Assembly (NCBI RefSeq): GCF_024181585.1
Contig: NZ_CP054258.1
Coordinates: 1,364,001-1,428,000, forward strand
Source: Treponema socranskii subsp. buccale
Lineage (GTDB): Bacteria; Spirochaetota; Spirochaetia; Treponematales; Treponemataceae
Length of the DNA: 64,000 nucleotides
Reading direction: 5' to 3'
Shown: piece by piece, positions 17,687 through 26,495 of the stretch
Layout: each line of letters starts with the position of its first letter
Position numbering within the stretch: the first letter of the stretch is position 1
Notes under the pieces: model-generated
What the model saw: the letters and a program-made list of their open reading frames with translations, nothing else
Databases searched by the model: none
Told to the model about the DNA's origin: nothing
Program-made: the position numbers and the translations under genes

Positions 17687-18751
17687 TCACGGCAGCGTAC
17701 CGAGCACTTTGACGATCTGCGCCGTCTCGCTGTGCGTGAGCCGCGGATAGAGCGGAAACAAAACGCAGCGCAGACTGAGCGATTTTGCGCGGATGCACGA
17801 AGGAGAAAGCGCTTCATCGCGGAGCGCAATAACCGAGCGTTCGAAAGCTCGCGCGATTTCGATGCCTTTGCGGTCGGTGTACTGCTTGACGTCTTTGTAC
17901 GCGCTCGAAAGGACGAGCGGAAAGGTACACATCGTCGAAGCTCCGTCAAAATCGCGTACGAGCATTGTATGCCTGCCCGACATACAGGCACGCTGAAAAA
18001 GCGTAAAGATTTCCTTGCGTTTTTCTTCGTTTTTATTGAATTCGCGAAGCTCGACCCACGCGAGCGCCGCGTTCAAATCGGGAAGCAAATCCGTAAGAGG
18101 CGCTTCGTCCGTGTATTTTTTAAGCGGGATCCAATCGCGCCTGCTTCCCGCCATGACGACCGCTCCCCCGCCTGCGGTGACGACATCGCGCTCTTCGAGG
18201 CTCAAAATCGCAAACACGCCGTATAAGCCCGCCCTCGCGCGCGCGGCTTCGGCAGGCGTACGCTCCGTCCCCTCAGGGACGGGAGCCGAAGATCCGACAC
18301 TCTGCGAAATATCCTCTATAACGGGAATACCGAGAGACGCGATCGCGTCCATATCGGGCATAATGCCGTTCGTTTCGTGCAGGAGGAGGATACGTCCGCC
18401 TTTTTTGATCCCCTCGGAAACGATATCCGCCGTCATGAGAGCGGTCGCTTCATCGACGTCGAGCACGAGCGGCGTATAGCCGAACTCTTCGAGGGCGAGT
18501 ATCTGCCACGAAGGAGCAAGAGCTGAAATCATCACCATCGTGCCGCTTTCCGCACCGAGCGCTTTCATCGCGTATTTCAGCGCGATGGAAGGACTTCTCA
18601 CGGCGACGGCGCCGTCGCATTTGAAAAATTCTTTTACCGACTGGATAAAACGCGCGTTCATCTCACCCGGTCCGATCTTTTCGTCGACCATGCAGGTGAG
18701 CACGGCGTCCATCTCTTTTCGTCTGATCGTTGTGCTGTATGTTCGAATCAT
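17687..18751 (-). CDS. DegT/DnrJ/EryC1-family protein lacking the PLP lysine
   Basis: A 354-residue member of the DegT fold-type I aminotransferase family (sugar aminotransferases). The substrate and cofactor-binding pattern is there: VIEDISQSVGSS has the Asp (147) and Gln (150) that contact the pyridine ring, and GGGAVV marks the next glycine patch. In active members the Schiff-base Lys lies seven residues before that GG; here the aligned residue is Arg 188 (LEERDVVTAGGG). If the alignment is right, the protein cannot form the internal aldimine and may be a PLP-binding regulator or a non-transaminating enzyme. It sits between nadK and cheW with 11- and 9-base gaps. Confidence 0.7.
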   Translation of the reverse strand: MIRTYSTTIRRKEMDAVLTCMVDEKIGPGEMNARFIQSVKEFFKCDGAVAVRSPSIALKYAMKALGAESGTMVMISALAPSWQILALEEFGYTPLVLDVDEATALMTADIVSEGIKKGGRILLLHETNGIMPDMDAIASLGIPVIEDISQSVGSSAPVPEGTERTPAEAARARAGLYGVFAILSLEERDVVTAGGGAVVMAGSRRDWIPLKKYTDEAPLTDLLPDLNAALAWVELREFNKNEEKRKEIFTLFQRACMSGRHTMLVRDFDGASTMCTFPLVLSSAYKDVKQYTDRKGIEIARAFERSVIALRDEALSPSCIRAKSLSLRCVLFPLYPRLTHSETAQIVKVLGTLP

Positions 18752-18760
18752 CGTCGTCCG

Positions 18761-19240
18761 TTAAAAATCGACAATCTTTTGCAGTTCTTTCGGATTGAAC
18801 AGCTTGCGTATATCGAGCATGATGAGGTAGGTGCCGTTGTCGGCGCGGATAACGCCTTGAATGTATTCCGAGCCGATACCGCTGAACATCTGCGGAGGAT
18901 CTTTTATATCATCGGCCGTCACCGAAACGACGCGCGCGACGCGGTCGATGATGATGCCGATCTTATTGTTTTCGATGCTGAGGATGATAAAGCCGCCTTC
19001 GATATCGGGATCGATGTCTTCGTCCTTCAGCGATTTCAGCCGAAAACGCTTGTGCAGATCGATGATCGGAATGATTTCCCCGCGCAGATTGATGATTCCT
19101 TCGACGTAATACGGCGCATTCGGGATGGGACGTACATCCTGTATTTTTACGATTTCCTTTACATCCATGATATCGACGCCGTATATTTCATCGCCGAGCT
19201 GAAACGTTACGAGTTGAAATTGGGAATCTTCTCCGGCCAT
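18761..19240 (-). CDS. cheW: Chemotaxis adaptor CheW
   Basis: Scaffold protein that links methyl-accepting receptors to the CheA kinase, 159 residues, all one CheW domain: FQLVTFQLGDEIYGVDI, IINLRGEIIPIIDL, NKIGIIIDRVARVVSV. Start at 19240 (MAGEDSQF) has AAGGAG 7 bases upstream; the longer in-frame start at 19303 adds residues that do not match the family. It may share a transcript with the DegT-like gene 9 bases downstream. Confidence 0.93.
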   Translation of the reverse strand: MAGEDSQFQLVTFQLGDEIYGVDIMDVKEIVKIQDVRPIPNAPYYVEGIINLRGEIIPIIDLHKRFRLKSLKDEDIDPDIEGGFIILSIENNKIGIIIDRVARVVSVTADDIKDPPQMFSGIGSEYIQGVIRADNGTYLIMLDIRKLFNPKELQKIVDF

Positions 19241-19444
19241 ATGTGCTCCTTGAAAGCTGTTTTTGTCATCATATACCATATTTACACATTTTGCAACATT
19301 CAATCCGCAGGTCAGAGCGGCTCGACGTCAGTCCCGCTGCCTTGCGTTCCGCCTTCTTTGTGTAATTATGCGCAGATTTTTCCGTGTATACATTTCCGGT
19401 GCGTTTGCCCTGCGCACTTCTGCGGAGTCGTTCCTCCCGCTTTG

Positions 19445-20218
19445 TCAATCCGCAATAAAGAGGGTGACGGCGAAGACCTTTTCGGCTCCGGCGGATTTTA
19501 AAACGGCGGCGCAGCTTTCGAGCGTTACGCCCGTCGTAAAAAGATCGTCGACGATACACAGATTTTTCGGTACTTTGCCGCCGAAGCGCTTGAGTTCCCT
19601 TTTGAACGCTTTTTCGGATTTCAGCGAGTATGTTTTTCCGATCGATTCGAGCCGCGCTTCCCGTCCGAGCCGTTTTTGTTCGCCTGTCGTACGGCGTTCG
19701 AGAATTCTGCACACGTCGTATCCGTAGCTGTATTCGAGAAAACGGCAAAGCTCTTCGATCTGATCCCAGCCTTTTTTGCGGATCTTTCCCGGACGCGGCG
19801 GTACCGGAACGACGACAAACGCACCCGGCAGAGTTTTAAGGGCTGAAGCTGCGCGGGCGGCAAAAAACGGAGAGAGGGCACGTTCTCCTTGTATTTTCCA
19901 GCGGAACAAAAGCACGCTGTTCCACAAACGATACGAATAGAGGGGGAAAACGGCATCCGTATGTACCAAAAGACGCTCCCGCCTGCAGCGCATACACACG
20001 CCGCGCTCGGATATGAGCGTTTTGCCGCACACCGAACACCGCTCTCCCTCTCCACAAGGAGGCTTCGCAAAACACCGCCTTTCGCACTCGCCGCACAGAG
20101 GAAGCGTGCCCGCCTGTCTTCCGCAGACCGCACAAGCGTTTCCGCCGGCAACAAAGGACAGGGCTGAGCGCATGGCGTACACTGCCCTTTCTTTCAATGC
20201 AAAAACGAAGCGTTTCAC
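19445..20218 (-). CDS. comF: ComF-family phosphoribosyltransferase-like protein
   Basis: A 257-residue protein. The N-terminal third carries a four-cysteine zinc ribbon (CAVCGRQ...CGECERR, CSVCGKT...CMRCRRE); the C-terminal half is a type I PRTase with VVVPVPPRP, the GWDQIEELCRFL segment, and the PRPP-binding loop LCIVDDLFTTGVTL. ComF is needed in DNA uptake of competent bacteria; a comEC-like gene is at 57836-59098 in this window. An internal ATG at about 20173 is possible, but the longer form adds a short basic helix. Confidence 0.87.
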   Translation of the reverse strand: MKRFVFALKERAVYAMRSALSFVAGGNACAVCGRQAGTLPLCGECERRCFAKPPCGEGERCSVCGKTLISERGVCMRCRRERLLVHTDAVFPLYSYRLWNSVLLFRWKIQGERALSPFFAARAASALKTLPGAFVVVPVPPRPGKIRKKGWDQIEELCRFLEYSYGYDVCRILERRTTGEQKRLGREARLESIGKTYSLKSEKAFKRELKRFGGKVPKNLCIVDDLFTTGVTLESCAAVLKSAGAEKVFAVTLFIAD

Positions 20219-20291
20219 ACTTTATATATCGCGCAAACTTTGCATTTTTACGCGTTTTTTTTTAATTATTCGGACGAAACCGGTTTGCCAT

Positions 20292-20361
20292 CCCGCCTTC
20301 CGTGATTCGCTCACGCTCTGCGTCCTCGCTTCGCTCCGGTCGCCGAGTCACTTCAGGCGGG
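20292..20361. repeat. GC-rich hairpin repeat
   Basis: CCCGCCT at 20292-20298 and AGGCGGG at 20355-20361 form the base of a stem that continues imperfectly (GTGA / TCAC). The loop has alternating CGCTC and CGCTTCG units. It sits in the 149-bp gap between the malQ stop and the comF start, so it is not a malQ terminator in its plain form on that strand only; similar GC-rich patterns occur near 39190-39240. Confidence 0.5.
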
Positions 20362-20367
20362 CGTACG

Positions 20368-21966
20368 TTATTCCCCGTTTCTTCCGTAGAACTTGCTTAA
20401 AAACGCGAGAGAAGCGGCCGCTTCATCGGTGAGCGCATTCTCATCCATACGCCACATCCAATTGCCGCCCGTCGTCGACGGCGTATTCATACGCGCACCG
20501 TTGTCAAGACCGAGAACATCCTGCAACGGGATGACGGCGTACGAAGCGATTGACGCGAACGCTTCCTTTACGAGCTTTCCGCACAATTCGCCGCTTGTGA
20601 CCATTGTCCGAGCGTCTTTATCCGAAAGCGGCTTTCCGCACAGGTATTCGGCGGTCACCCGCACGACATCGTCTCTTTCACGGAGGAGCCAGCCCTGCAG
20701 CGTATCGTTGTCGTGCGTGCCGGTATAGACGACGCAGCGCGTATTTTCGTATTCGTGCGGCAAAAAAGCGTTCGTCATGCCTCCGCGCCCCGCTTCTTCG
20801 GGATCGAAAGCGAACTCGAGCACTTTCATGCCGGGAAAACCGCACGCATCGCGGAGCGCGCGCACTTCGTCGGTAATGACGCCCAAGTCTTCCGCAATGA
20901 TGGGGATATCGCCGAGAGATGCTTTGACGGCGGCAAAAAAATCCGCGCCGGGGCATTTCACCCACATACCCTTTACGGCGGTCTCCTCTCCGTACGGAAC
21001 CGACCAATAGGATTCGAAGCCGCGGAAGTGATCGATGCGGATACAGTCGACGAGGGAGAGCATGCGGCGGATGCGCGAAATCCACCACGCGTATCCGTCT
21101 TTTTTCATCGCATCCCAATCGTAGAGCGGGTTTCCCCACAACTGCCCCGTCGCCGAAAAATAATCGGGCGGCACTCCCGCTACCCGCGTCGGAATGCCGT
21201 TTTCGTCGAGCTGAAACAGTTTTTGATTCGCCCACACGTCCGCCGAATCGGGGGCGACAAAGATCGGAATATCGCCGATGATGTCGATGCCGAGGGAATT
21301 GGCATAGCGTTTCAAGTCGCCCCACTGCACTGCAAAGAAAAACTGTATCGCTTTAATAATTTCGATTTCTTCCGCGTGTTCGACTTTCCAGTGCTCGACC
21401 GCTTTCGGCTCACAGGATGCAAGCTCTTTCGGCCACGAGTTGTTCCACATCACGTTCTTTCCGCCGGGGTTTCCATCCTGCCTTTTCGCTTTTTCGTCGA
21501 AAAAGTTTTTTACGCTCATAAAGACGGCATATGTGTCGAGCCACGCTTCGTTGTCGTTTTTAAAAGATGCGAAAACATCTCGGTCGGCGTCGTTTGCGTG
21601 CGACAAAAAATAAAGAGCGCATTTCGAAAGCGCAGGGAGCTTCCACCAAACGACCGAGCCGAAATCGACCGGCCCGTCGGAGCGTATATAATCGGGCGGA
21701 ACCGTATCGTCCGTGCACGCCCAGCCTCTTTCGACAAGCAGTTCAAAATCGACGAGGAGCGAATTTCCCGCAAAAGTTGAAAACGATGCGTACGGAGAAT
21801 CGCCGTAACCGGTCGGCCCGAGCGGCAGTATCTGCCACAGCTTTTGGTTCGAGCGATGCAGCCAATCCGCAAAACGATATGCGCTCTTTCCGAGCGTTCC
21901 GATGCCGGGACTTCCCGAAAGGGATGTCGGATGCAGCAGGATGCCGCTTTTTCGTGTAAATGTCAT
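20368..21966 (-). CDS. malQ: 4-alpha-glucanotransferase (amylomaltase)
   Basis: GH77 enzyme that disproportionates maltodextrins, 532 residues, near the family size. Starts with MTFTRKSGILLHPTSLSG, typical of this family; catalytic parts RIDHFRGFESYW (nucleophile Asp), IIAEDLGVITDEV (acid/base Glu) and YTGTHDNDTLQGW (stabilising Asp) are all present. Cytoplasmic; it suggests use of starch- or glycogen-derived sugars. No sugar transporter is adjacent; the next gene is an ABC importer of the Fe3+ type. Confidence 0.95.
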   Translation of the reverse strand: MTFTRKSGILLHPTSLSGSPGIGTLGKSAYRFADWLHRSNQKLWQILPLGPTGYGDSPYASFSTFAGNSLLVDFELLVERGWACTDDTVPPDYIRSDGPVDFGSVVWWKLPALSKCALYFLSHANDADRDVFASFKNDNEAWLDTYAVFMSVKNFFDEKAKRQDGNPGGKNVMWNNSWPKELASCEPKAVEHWKVEHAEEIEIIKAIQFFFAVQWGDLKRYANSLGIDIIGDIPIFVAPDSADVWANQKLFQLDENGIPTRVAGVPPDYFSATGQLWGNPLYDWDAMKKDGYAWWISRIRRMLSLVDCIRIDHFRGFESYWSVPYGEETAVKGMWVKCPGADFFAAVKASLGDIPIIAEDLGVITDEVRALRDACGFPGMKVLEFAFDPEEAGRGGMTNAFLPHEYENTRCVVYTGTHDNDTLQGWLLRERDDVVRVTAEYLCGKPLSDKDARTMVTSGELCGKLVKEAFASIASYAVIPLQDVLGLDNGARMNTPSTTGGNWMWRMDENALTDEAAASLAFLSKFYGRNGE

Positions 21967-22011
21967 AACTCGATTTTACTTTTTTTACGCCGCATTCGCA
22001 AGCGGAACCTG

Positions 22012-23184
22012 TTAATTTCTGTGCGCGATCCAATAATCGCGGACGGTTTCGATATTGTTGTAGATATAGTCGAAATCGATCTTCCACAGCGGAATATCGG
22101 CGAGCGGAATATTTCCCTTCGCCGACGGATTTTCGGGGCGCACCGACCACGAACCGAGTGAAACGAGCGGCTCATAGCCCTTCCCTTTTCCGTCTTCGCC
22201 TCCCATCCAAAATTTAATAAAAAGCTTTGCGGCGTTCGGATGTTTACATTCGTTCGCGATCGCGATAAAGTTCAGCGCGGGAATGCCGTTCGACACGTGC
22301 ATGGTCTTCGGACCGTAATTGATCGCGTAACCGTCACGCTGCTTTCGAAGCTTTACGGAAGACGCGTAGCCGACCGGCGGATTTTTTTGTCCCTTTGCGC
22401 CGACGAGTTCGATAACTTCATCGGAACCCTTTGCGATGATCGGCGAGTTTGCGAGAAAGCGCTTGATAAAAGCATAGCCCGCGTTCGGTTCGTCTTTTGC
22501 AAGCTGAATTTTTTTACCGAACACTTTTTCGTAATCGGCAGCCATTTCATCCGCATGCTGCACCATAGCCGTAAGCGGGGCGCAGTAAGCGTCGTTGCTC
22601 GCCGCATCCTGAAATACGACGCGTCCCTTCCATTCGGGCTTCGTAAAATCCCACCACGAGGTGATCGGGCACGTTTTATACACTTCGGTATTGTAAAACC
22701 ACAGATTGAGTTCGAGCATGAGCGGAGTGAGCGTCATATAAGAAGCCGGAACGTTTTTGAAAATCGATGCAGGCTGATAGTTATGCAGCATGCCTTCGGA
22801 AAACATTTCATACGTGTATTCGCCGACCTGCTCTTTCGAATGCAAAATATCCACCGTGCGGATGCCCGATTTATATTCGGTTGCGAATTTTTCTTTCAAG
22901 GTGCCGGAAGAAATATCGTAGACTTCCACGTTGATGCCGGGATACGCTTCTTTAAAAGCGTTTGCGACTTTTTGCGTACGGCTCGAAATCGTATAGATAA
23001 CGAGAGCGCCTTCGGCTTTCGCTTTTTGATAGAGCTCGTCGACGCTTTCGTCTTTGTCGAGTCCGTTGTCCTTCGCCCACTTCGCTTCTTGGCTGTTCGA
23101 TTTCGTTTCGGTTTGTCCCATCGAAAATGCGGACGAAAACATCGCCGCCGCCAACAGCACTGCTACCGCAATCTTTTTCATCAT
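22012..23184 (-). CDS. ABC transporter substrate-binding protein, Fe3+-type
   Basis: A 390-residue exported binding protein. Signal peptide MMKKIAVAVLLAAAMFSSAFS; the following Met-Gly lacks a lipobox Cys, so it is likely periplasmic rather than lipidated. ALVIYTISSRTQKVANAF at about residue 60 and the middle (VFQDAASNDAYC, PPVGYASSVKL) match the FbpA/AfuA-like family that binds Fe3+ or phosphorylated sugars. Encoded last in a permease-ATPase-binding protein operon (26253 down to 22012), so the three clearly form one importer; the substrate stays open. Confidence 0.82.
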   Translation of the reverse strand: MMKKIAVAVLLAAAMFSSAFSMGQTETKSNSQEAKWAKDNGLDKDESVDELYQKAKAEGALVIYTISSRTQKVANAFKEAYPGINVEVYDISSGTLKEKFATEYKSGIRTVDILHSKEQVGEYTYEMFSEGMLHNYQPASIFKNVPASYMTLTPLMLELNLWFYNTEVYKTCPITSWWDFTKPEWKGRVVFQDAASNDAYCAPLTAMVQHADEMAADYEKVFGKKIQLAKDEPNAGYAFIKRFLANSPIIAKGSDEVIELVGAKGQKNPPVGYASSVKLRKQRDGYAINYGPKTMHVSNGIPALNFIAIANECKHPNAAKLFIKFWMGGEDGKGKGYEPLVSLGSWSVRPENPSAKGNIPLADIPLWKIDFDYIYNNIETVRDYWIAHRN

Positions 23185-23239
23185 ATACTCCTAATTAATA
23201 ATTAATAAATCACAATATCCTGTAATTCCATCGATACGA

Positions 23240-24370
23240 TCAATCGCTTTCGCCTTCGACGGATTTTTTTACGAGCGCACCGGACGACGCGTCGAACACG
23301 TTGAGCTTTTCGGGGGCTATAGCCGCGTAAACCGTTTCATCGGCTTTGTAGTGGCGGATACCGAGCCGCTTTGCAAGGAAAGATTCTCCGGCGACGGAAA
23401 GGCGTATGAGCGTTTCGCTTCCCGCAGGCATGCTCGAATACACGCGGCACTCGACGGCGCCCTTAAAAGCCGTGCGGGAGAGCGTCACTTCTTCCGGCCG
23501 AAAGCCTATCCTGCAGTCGAATGTTCCGTCGGGAATCTTATCGGTGCAGTCGCTCTTTTGAAATGTGAAATTTCCGAATGCGCTTTCGACTTCGAGCCCC
23601 GCTTCCGTCCGTTTTGCTTTTCCGCCCGTGAGATTTATTTTCGGATTTCCGATAAATTCCGCGATGCGCACGCTTGCAGGATTTTGGTATAAGCTCATAG
23701 GACTTGCAACCTGTTCGATGTGCCCGTTGAAAAAAACGGCGATGCGCGTCGACAGCGTGAGCGCTTCCACTTGATCGTGCGTCACGTAGATGATCGTCGT
23801 GCCCATCTCCTCGTGTAATCGCTTCAGTTCGCTGCGCATATCGACGCGGAGCTTTGCGTCGAGATTCGACAGAGGTTCGTCGAGTAAGAGGAGTTCGACC
23901 GGCGTTGCTATAGCGCGGGCGATCGCGACGCGCTGCTGTTGTCCGCCTGAAAGCTCGGACGGATAGCGCCCCGCATATTCGCCGATCTGCATGCGGCTGA
24001 GCGCGTTTTCGACAAGCTTTTTGATTTCGTCTTTCGGCGTATGCTTTACGCGAAGACCGAAGGCGACGTTATCGAATACCGTCATGTGCGGCCACAAAGC
24101 GTACGACTGAAATACGAGATTGAGGCCTCTTTTTGCAGGAGGAGCGAAAAAACTTTCGGCCGCGTTTACGATGCGCTCGCCGTCCATAACGATTGAGCCC
24201 GACTGCGGTTTTTCGAGCCCCGCGATAACGCGCAGCGTCGTCGTTTTGCCGCAGCCCGAAGGACCGAGCAGCGTCATAAACTCTCCGTCTTCGATCGTCA
24301 AATCGACGTCTTTTAAAACGCGGTTCGTTCCGTAATATTTGTTGATGCCGGTCAATACGATTTTGCTCAC
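23240..24370 (-). CDS. ABC transporter ATP-binding protein
   Basis: A 376-residue importer ATPase. Walker A GPSGCGKTTTLRVIAG, signature LSGGQQQRVAIARA, Walker B LLLLDEPLSNLDAKLR, switch His in IIYVTHDQVEALT, and a C-terminal TOBE domain (from about 260) ending near APEKLNVF. This is the CUT1/PotA/FbpC type of subunit. It starts one base past the permease stop and is 55 bases before the binding protein. Confidence 0.92.
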   Translation of the reverse strand: MSKIVLTGINKYYGTNRVLKDVDLTIEDGEFMTLLGPSGCGKTTTLRVIAGLEKPQSGSIVMDGERIVNAAESFFAPPAKRGLNLVFQSYALWPHMTVFDNVAFGLRVKHTPKDEIKKLVENALSRMQIGEYAGRYPSELSGGQQQRVAIARAIATPVELLLLDEPLSNLDAKLRVDMRSELKRLHEEMGTTIIYVTHDQVEALTLSTRIAVFFNGHIEQVASPMSLYQNPASVRIAEFIGNPKINLTGGKAKRTEAGLEVESAFGNFTFQKSDCTDKIPDGTFDCRIGFRPEEVTLSRTAFKGAVECRVYSSMPAGSETLIRLSVAGESFLAKRLGIRHYKADETVYAAIAPEKLNVFDASSGALVKKSVEGESD

Positions 24371-24372
24371 GT

Positions 24373-26253
24373 CTAGCCTCCGAGCCCGCCGGCAATATCG
24401 GCGTGGAAAAATTTATTTGCAATCCAATAGAATAAAAACACGAGGATAAAAAGCACGATTGCGACGGCACTCGCCGGCTGTTGAAAGCCGTTCGTCGAAT
24501 AGGTGTACGCCATATACGGCAGCGTCGCCTGCGTCGGCGTCATGAGGATGACGATTAAATCGAGCTCCTTTGCAATGCTTATCAAAATGAGCATGAGACC
24601 GCTCATAAAACCGTTTTTGGAAAGAGGAAACACGATTTTGAAAAAGCGTGTCAAAAAATTCGCACCCGCGATCTGCCCCGCTTCTTCGAGCTCCGTGCTT
24701 ATCTGGAGCATATTGGATGTGCCCGCGCGGGAAGCGAAGGGCAAATGCTTTACGATCGAAACGAGAACGAGTACGGCAAAGGTACCGTACAGCGACGGAA
24801 TGAGCGTCAGCGGATGTCCGAAAAACGAAACGCGGGTCGGAGATGCGAACATGGCAAGGTACATCGCACCGAAAGCGATCGACGGAATGAGGTACGGGAT
24901 AAACACGAGCTGTTCGACGAGCTTTCCGCTTTTTAAATGCCTGCCGCGTGAATTGATATAGCCGATGATCTGTCCGCAGATCGTCGCGATGACGGCCGTC
25001 CACGCGACAAGCAAGAGCGTATTTTTAACGAACATCCAAAACTGCGGCGATTTGAAGACGCCGGGAAGTCCGTCGGAAATCGCGGGGTCGCTTTCGCCGA
25101 GCCAGTGATGCAGCGTAAAATTCGAAAAGCTGTAATCGCCGGCTTGGAGCATAAAGGTTTGATAAAGCAAAATACCGAGCGGCAGGATGACGGCTACGGC
25201 CAAAAACGCGGAGAGTACAACGACCGTCGGCGCTTTCCACGAACCGAGCGAAAGCGGCGTCGATCGGCCGCCCTTTCCGCCGATCGTCGCATAGGATTTC
25301 CGCGAACCGATAAGCTTTTGATTGACGAAGATATTTACCGACGCGATGAGGATGAGCATGATGCTGATCGCAAAGCCCGTGCCTTTTTGCGATTGAACGG
25401 TCGCATAGAGCGAGGTCGAAATCGTATAGTAGCCGACTTTGAGACCGAGAAAAGACGGAACGCCGAAAGTGCCCATCACTTTTGAAAAAGTCAATATGAC
25501 GCTCGAAAGGATGGCCGGAAGCACGAGCGGAAAAGTGATCTTCCTGAGCATAAGCCCCTTCGACGCGCCGACGATCTCTCCCATCTCTTCGAGTTCCGAA
25601 TTGATCGAACGGAGAGCTGCGGAGACGAGGAGGTACGCATAGGCATAATAATGTATGGAAAGCACGAGTACGATCGGAAGCGGCCCGTAGGCAAGCCGGT
25701 CGGGAGCGTTGATGCCGAAATAGCTTAAAAATCCCGCCGCCCCTCCTATCGTTTCGTTACGGAACACGGTGAGCCAAGCCATGGATTTGCACCACGACGG
25801 CAGCATATACGGCACGATCACCGCAAGAGAGAAAAATCTTTTTCCGGGCAAGTCGGTACGCACTAAAAGCCACGCGACAAGAGAGCCGATGAGAATCGAA
25901 AGAGCGCTCGTACAAACGGCGATGACAAGGGAATTGCGGAGCGGAATCCAAAAGAGATTGCGCGAAACGTCGCTTGCCAAAAGCCGCTTCCAATAGTACA
26001 GCGTAAACTGACCTTCGACCGCACCGCGCACGCGACGGAGGTCGGTTTTCGCCATCGTAAAGGTCGTACCGATCATCTGTACAAGCGGGACGACGATGAG
26101 ATAGCATAAAATCGCTACGGAAACGAGCATGATGATATTGTACGGATCGGTAAAATAATTTTTCAGGCGATTTTGCAGCCGCCTCCGCCGGGAAAAAGGC
26201 GGAAACGGAGAAGCGGCATCGTTCGAAACAGATTGCATCAAATACTCCAACAA
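24373..26253 (-). CDS. ABC transporter permease, fused double domain, Fe3+-type
   Basis: A 626-residue membrane protein with two BPD-type permease domains, each of about six helices, in one chain, as in FbpB/AfuB. EAA loops are seen in both: EEMGEIVGASKGLMLRKI in the first half and EEAGQIAGANFLTRFFKI in the second. The N-terminal cytoplasmic stretch is Arg-rich. First gene of the importer operon; the ATPase starts almost at its stop, so the complex would be one permease chain plus two ATPase subunits. Confidence 0.92.
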   Translation of the reverse strand: MLEYLMQSVSNDAASPFPPFSRRRRLQNRLKNYFTDPYNIIMLVSVAILCYLIVVPLVQMIGTTFTMAKTDLRRVRGAVEGQFTLYYWKRLLASDVSRNLFWIPLRNSLVIAVCTSALSILIGSLVAWLLVRTDLPGKRFFSLAVIVPYMLPSWCKSMAWLTVFRNETIGGAAGFLSYFGINAPDRLAYGPLPIVLVLSIHYYAYAYLLVSAALRSINSELEEMGEIVGASKGLMLRKITFPLVLPAILSSVILTFSKVMGTFGVPSFLGLKVGYYTISTSLYATVQSQKGTGFAISIMLILIASVNIFVNQKLIGSRKSYATIGGKGGRSTPLSLGSWKAPTVVVLSAFLAVAVILPLGILLYQTFMLQAGDYSFSNFTLHHWLGESDPAISDGLPGVFKSPQFWMFVKNTLLLVAWTAVIATICGQIIGYINSRGRHLKSGKLVEQLVFIPYLIPSIAFGAMYLAMFASPTRVSFFGHPLTLIPSLYGTFAVLVLVSIVKHLPFASRAGTSNMLQISTELEEAGQIAGANFLTRFFKIVFPLSKNGFMSGLMLILISIAKELDLIVILMTPTQATLPYMAYTYSTNGFQQPASAVAIVLFILVFLFYWIANKFFHADIAGGLGG

Positions 26254-26446
26254 AAGAAATCGATATAATGAATAAATCCGGTATCGGACGCAGGATAATG
26301 ATACAAAAAACGCGGTTTATGCAAAGCAAAAACCGCGGAACTGTAATTCAATTTCGATAAGTGTATAATACATCCTGCGAAAAGTCAATGAGACGTGAGA
26401 AGTTTTTATCGATTATGATTTTGCAATAGCAAAAATACTCGCCATG

Positions 26447-26455
26447 TGCTATAAT
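26447..26455 (+). promoter_or_regulatory. Extended -10 promoter upstream of the P83/100 gene
   Basis: TGCTATAAT reads as an extended -10 (TGn plus a perfect TATAAT) about 40 bases before the ATG at 26496. A weak TTGCAA lies at 26421 but with too long a spacer to be the paired -35. Confidence 0.55.
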
Positions 26456-26495
26456 TATTCCGATATATAACTGTATCACTCGCGGAGGAATACCG

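Noticed and set aside
20280-20367. Possible CRISPR or tRNA-like structure in the malQ-comF gap
   Set aside because: Only one hairpin, no regular repeat-spacer pattern and no cloverleaf; no tRNA or CRISPR array found anywhere in the window.
20713-21780. A 355-codon open frame on the plus strand opposite malQ
   Set aside because: Arg/Val-rich shadow of the GC-rich malQ gene, which has all its catalytic motifs on the other strand.
22240-23205. A 321-codon open frame on the plus strand opposite the binding protein
   Set aside because: Shadow frame; the minus strand codes a clear signal peptide and binding protein.
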